From Poindextera sp035604135 (GTDB lineage Bacteria > Pseudomonadota > Alphaproteobacteria > Caulobacterales > Caulobacteraceae), in the NCBI GenBank assembly GCA_035604135.1, contig DATNJB010000048.1, forward strand, positions 1 through 64,000: DNA of 64,000 nt, given 5' to 3'. Both the position numbers and the translations under genes were made by a program. This document shows, piece after piece, positions 61,545-64,000 of the stretch; the first letter of the stretch is position 1, and each line of letters opens with the position of its first letter. The notes beneath the pieces are model-generated. The model was not told where the DNA came from and searched no databases. It saw only the letters and a list, made by a program, of their open reading frames with translations.

Positions 61545-62027
61545 CTACTTCTCGTAGTCCTTCACGCGGCGGTCGAGTTCTTGGAGGAGGCTCTTGGCGA
61601 CGGCGTGGTCGGTTTCGCGGATGTTGCCGCGCACGGCCGCTTTGATCCCGTCGATGTGGGCGTCGAGCAAGAAGAGTGGCGCTTTCATGCGCGTCGCCGG
61701 CTCGTCGATCAGCCGGCAGAGCGAGGCGGCGATCTGGGTCACGACCGGATATCCGTAGGTCGCGCCCAAGCCCTTCAGGTCATGGGCGCGGAAGTAGAGG
61801 TTCTCGGCCGTCTCGGCTGTGTAGCCTTCGGTCGTGATGCGCGCGCGGGCGGCGTCCAATTTGGACAGCTCGTCCTGCATCCACTGGCCGAAGTTGTCGG
61901 CCAAGCCTTTCAGCGCCGCTTCGGCTTTCGCCAGCGCCGCCGGGTCGATGCCGCCAAAGCGGCTGCCGATCTTCAGTTTCAGGGTGTTAGAGACCGGGAT
62001 CATCTGCCCCTGAGTCTGCTGGCTCAA
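61545..62027 (-). CDS. Hpt domain phosphotransfer protein
   Basis: A 160-aa protein. Residues about 30-150 form a four-helix Hpt fold, with the phospho-accepting His82 in YFRAHDLKGLGATYGY (H-x2-KG), intact. A single-domain Hpt of this kind relays phosphate from a hybrid kinase to a response regulator. The start is TTG 62027 with AGGAGG 5 nt upstream. It lies between NAD kinase and the Nudix gene, about 5 kb from a hybrid kinase whose own phospho-sites are missing. Confidence 0.9.
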   Translation of the reverse strand: MSQQTQGQMIPVSNTLKLKIGSRFGGIDPAALAKAEAALKGLADNFGQWMQDELSKLDAARARITTEGYTAETAENLYFRAHDLKGLGATYGYPVVTQIAASLCRLIDEPATRMKAPLFLLDAHIDGIKAAVRGNIRETDHAVAKSLLQELDRRVKDYEK

Positions 62028-62121
62028 AGCCGCCTCCTCGAACTCGCCGCGGCGCCCCCGCGGCCGCATTCGTCGACGCAAACACCTTGGCGCCGCAGTC
62101 TTAACAACTGGTGAGACGCCC

Positions 62122-62904
62122 TTAACCGAGAAACTGCTCGGCCAGCACCCGCTCCTGCAGGCTCCTTCCGGCGTCGAACAGCATGTGCAGGCGGGTCTCG
62201 CGATCCTCGACCACGTCGACCGTCAAGACGTCGCGCACCTCGTAATTGTCGGCGACCGCGCTCGCCGGCCGCTTGTCGGCCTCCAGCACTTCGAAGCGCA
62301 CCTTGGCAGTGTGCGGCAAGAGAACGCTGCGCATGCCTCGCGGGCGGAACGCGCTGATCGGAGTCAGCGCCAGCACCCGCCCATCGAGGGGGATGATCGG
62401 GCCGTGGACCGACAGGTTGTAAGCGGTCGATCCGGCGGGCGTCGCCACCATGGCGCCGTCGCACAGAAGCTCGGGAAGGCGCACCTTGCCGTCGATCGAG
62501 ACGCGCAGCTTGGCCGTCTGCCGCGTCTGCCGGAGCAGCGAGACCTCGTTGATCGCCAGCGCCCGGTCGGCCTTGCCGGCCGCGTCCCTGGTGGTCATGA
62601 CCAGCGGGTGGATGACGGCGTGCTCGCCGGCGTTGATGCGCTCCAGGAGCCGGTCTTCGCTGTACTCGTTCATCAAGAAGCCGACCGAGCCCTGGTTCAT
62701 GCCGTAGATCGGCGTGGGGTGGCCGAGGTTGCGGTGCAGGGTCTCCAGCATGAAGCCGTCGCCGCCAAGGGCCACGATGACCTGCGCCTCGGACTCCGGG
62801 ACAGCGCCATAGCGCGCGGCCAGCCGCTCGCGAGCGGCGATCGCCTCCGGCCGGTCGCTGGCCACAAACGCCAACCGTTCGACTCGCTCGGGCGTCTCGC
62901 TCAT
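62122..62904 (-). CDS. nadK: NAD kinase
   Basis: A 260-aa ATP-NAD kinase making NADP+. VIVALGGDGFMLETLH (GGDG), MNQGSVGFLMNEYSED, LAINEVSLLRQT and CDGAMVATPAGSTAYNLS are the family motifs. ATG 62904 gives the usual short-form length. The downstream 94-bp spacer to Hpt contains two TTAAC elements. Confidence 0.96.
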   Translation of the reverse strand: MSETPERVERLAFVASDRPEAIAARERLAARYGAVPESEAQVIVALGGDGFMLETLHRNLGHPTPIYGMNQGSVGFLMNEYSEDRLLERINAGEHAVIHPLVMTTRDAAGKADRALAINEVSLLRQTRQTAKLRVSIDGKVRLPELLCDGAMVATPAGSTAYNLSVHGPIIPLDGRVLALTPISAFRPRGMRSVLLPHTAKVRFEVLEADKRPASAVADNYEVRDVLTVDVVEDRETRLHMLFDAGRSLQERVLAEQFLG

Positions 62905-62938
62905 GGGAGGCGGAGGAAGCCGCGCCAGGATGCGCTTG

Positions 62939-64000
62939 TCAAACGGCGTGGGCCGCCTTTGCAAACGCGGCCTTGGCCTTGTCCTGCTGGTCGGCGCCGA
63001 AGGCGTCGAACACGCGCCTGGCCCGATTCGGGTCGCCGCCTGGCCTGCCCTGGTTGAGCTCGCGCACGAGGCCAAGGAGCGTGGAGAAGGCGCCGCGGTC
63101 GAGACCGACGGCGGCGCAGGCCAACGCCAGCATGTCCGGTTGCTCGGCGCAGGCGGCTCTGTGCACCGCCTCGAGCGGCAGGTCGCCGAGGGTCGCCAGC
63201 GCCGCCTCGAATAGAGAAAGCCGGCCCTCGCGCAGGGCGCGCAACAGATAGCTCGGTCGAAGCTGGTCGGCGGCATGCAGCTTGGTGATCAGCCGCCGCT
63301 CCATTTCCTCCTGCTCGGCGGCCGCGGCCGCGCCGCCGGCACGGGTCGAGCCGTCGCTCGCCTCCTTGACCGCCTCGGCCAGCGCGCGGTCCAGCGCCTC
63401 GACGTCGACGCGGAAGCGCGAGACGATCGCCGAGCGCAGCGACTGGCCGACCCAGGCGTAGAGCCGCTCGGCCATCTCCTGCCGGAGCCTCGGATGGCGC
63501 GCGAGCGGCGAGCGCATGCCCGCGACCTGCCGCGAGGCCTCCACCATGCGCATCATCGCCTCGGGCGAGACGTCGGCGGTGTCGTTCCCGGCCAGCGCGA
63601 TCATCACCGCCGGCTCGGCCTTCTCGAGGATGAACTCGACCACCGGCGGCCCGATCAGCGGTCGCTTGGCCACCTCGATCTGGTGCTCGACCGCGCCCTC
63701 GAGCAGAAGCCGGATAAGGTCGTTGTCCTTCAGGACCGGGCTCTTGGCGATGATCGGGCGGGCGATCTCGATTTCATCCAGGGCCAAGAGGTTTACCAGC
63801 GCCGGCGGCGGCCAGTCGGCGATGGCGAGCTTCTCCGCAAGGATGCGGCGGATGTCGGCTTCGGCGCCCTCGACCAGGTCGGTGAAGATCGAGCCCAGCA
63901 GGGTCTGGATGGCCGGCGAGCGCACCGCTTCGTCGGCGCGGCCGCAAAGCTCGACGATGGCCAGCATCAGCCGCTCGCGGTCGGCAGGCGACCGGCTCCG
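62939..64000 (-). CDS. DUF2336 family protein (5' end outside window)
   Basis: Partial: the frame stays open to the window edge, with at least 353 codons. It has HEAT-like helical repeats (for example LLGSIFTDLVEGAEADIRRILAEKLA and LFEAALATLGDLPLEAVHRAAC), same family as the gene at 59378 but clearly a divergent paralogue. It lies 34 bp before the NAD kinase gene on the same strand, so the two are probably co-transcribed. Confidence 0.88.
   Translation of the reverse strand, partial: RSRSPADRERLMLAIVELCGRADEAVRSPAIQTLLGSIFTDLVEGAEADIRRILAEKLAIADWPPPALVNLLALDEIEIARPIIAKSPVLKDNDLIRLLLEGAVEHQIEVAKRPLIGPPVVEFILEKAEPAVMIALAGNDTADVSPEAMMRMVEASRQVAGMRSPLARHPRLRQEMAERLYAWVGQSLRSAIVSRFRVDVEALDRALAEAVKEASDGSTRAGGAAAAAEQEEMERRLITKLHAADQLRPSYLLRALREGRLSLFEAALATLGDLPLEAVHRAACAEQPDMLALACAAVGLDRGAFSTLLGLVRELNQGRPGGDPNRARRVFDAFGADQQDKAKAAFAKAAHAV

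Overview
This window is a piece of a high-GC alphaproteobacterial chromosome, most likely Caulobacteraceae (a Phenylobacterium- or Caulobacter-like organism). Several things point there. The rRNA operon runs 23S-5S-tRNA-fMet. The cluster murA-DUF2948-hisD-UPF0262-phosphatase-infA-maf-yacG is present. The tRNA-His has A73 and a G1-U72 pair instead of the usual G-1:C73 identity. There are perfect and half CtrA-type boxes (TTAA-N7-TTAA). Two DUF2336 genes sit beside an Hpt-domain gene and a hybrid histidine kinase. The lineage is an inference from these traits; no database was searched.

Layout. 1-2.0 kb: 3' half of a 23S gene, 5S and initiator tRNA, then a hairpin. 2-9.8 kb: an L,D-transpeptidase, a divergent lysine-catabolism unit (lysine 6-dehydrogenase/saccharopine dehydrogenase-like plus aminoadipate semialdehyde dehydrogenase, with an Lrp/AsnC regulator) and small redox and envelope genes. 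9.8-31 kb: mixed metabolic and envelope genes, including a thiolase, metK, 5-formyl-THF cyclo-ligase, Ada, a CYP153-type P450, a membrane spermidine-synthase fusion, glutathione transferase, CoA transferase, acyl-CoA dehydrogenase, a bactofilin, and one gene interrupted by an early amber codon. 31.4-34.6 kb: an arsenic and organoarsenical island (ArsN1-like acetyltransferase diverging from arsI-arsR-arsC-aquaporin-membrane protein) around a perfect 14-bp palindrome. 35-40 kb: enoyl-CoA hydratase, a large glutathione transferase-like protein, and a sulfatase with its TetR regulator and an obvious operator. 41-46.9 kb: the murA-to-yacG housekeeping cluster and tRNA-Phe. 47.4-49.5 kb: an exbB-exbD-tonB energy-transduction operon. 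49.6-55.6 kb: tRNA-His, MaoC, TrmO-like, two acyl-CoA dehydrogenases, a ThiO-like oxidase and a TrmB-family regulator with a palindromic site. 55.6-64 kb: a frameshifted second tonB, a lytic transglycosylase behind a perfect CtrA box, a hybrid histidine kinase, DUF2336, a Nudix hydrolase, Hpt, NAD kinase and a second DUF2336 running off the end.

The most unusual locus is 56.4-64 kb. The hybrid kinase keeps its ATP-binding boxes but has Gln in place of the phospho-accepting His and Val in place of the receiver's phospho-accepting Asp. It diverges from a DUF2336 gene across a spacer carrying CtrA-like half sites. A lone Hpt protein with an intact His, NAD kinase and another DUF2336 follow. This looks like an undescribed signalling group built around a pseudo-hybrid kinase. 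The arsenic island also carries an extra translationally coupled membrane gene that is not a standard ars component.
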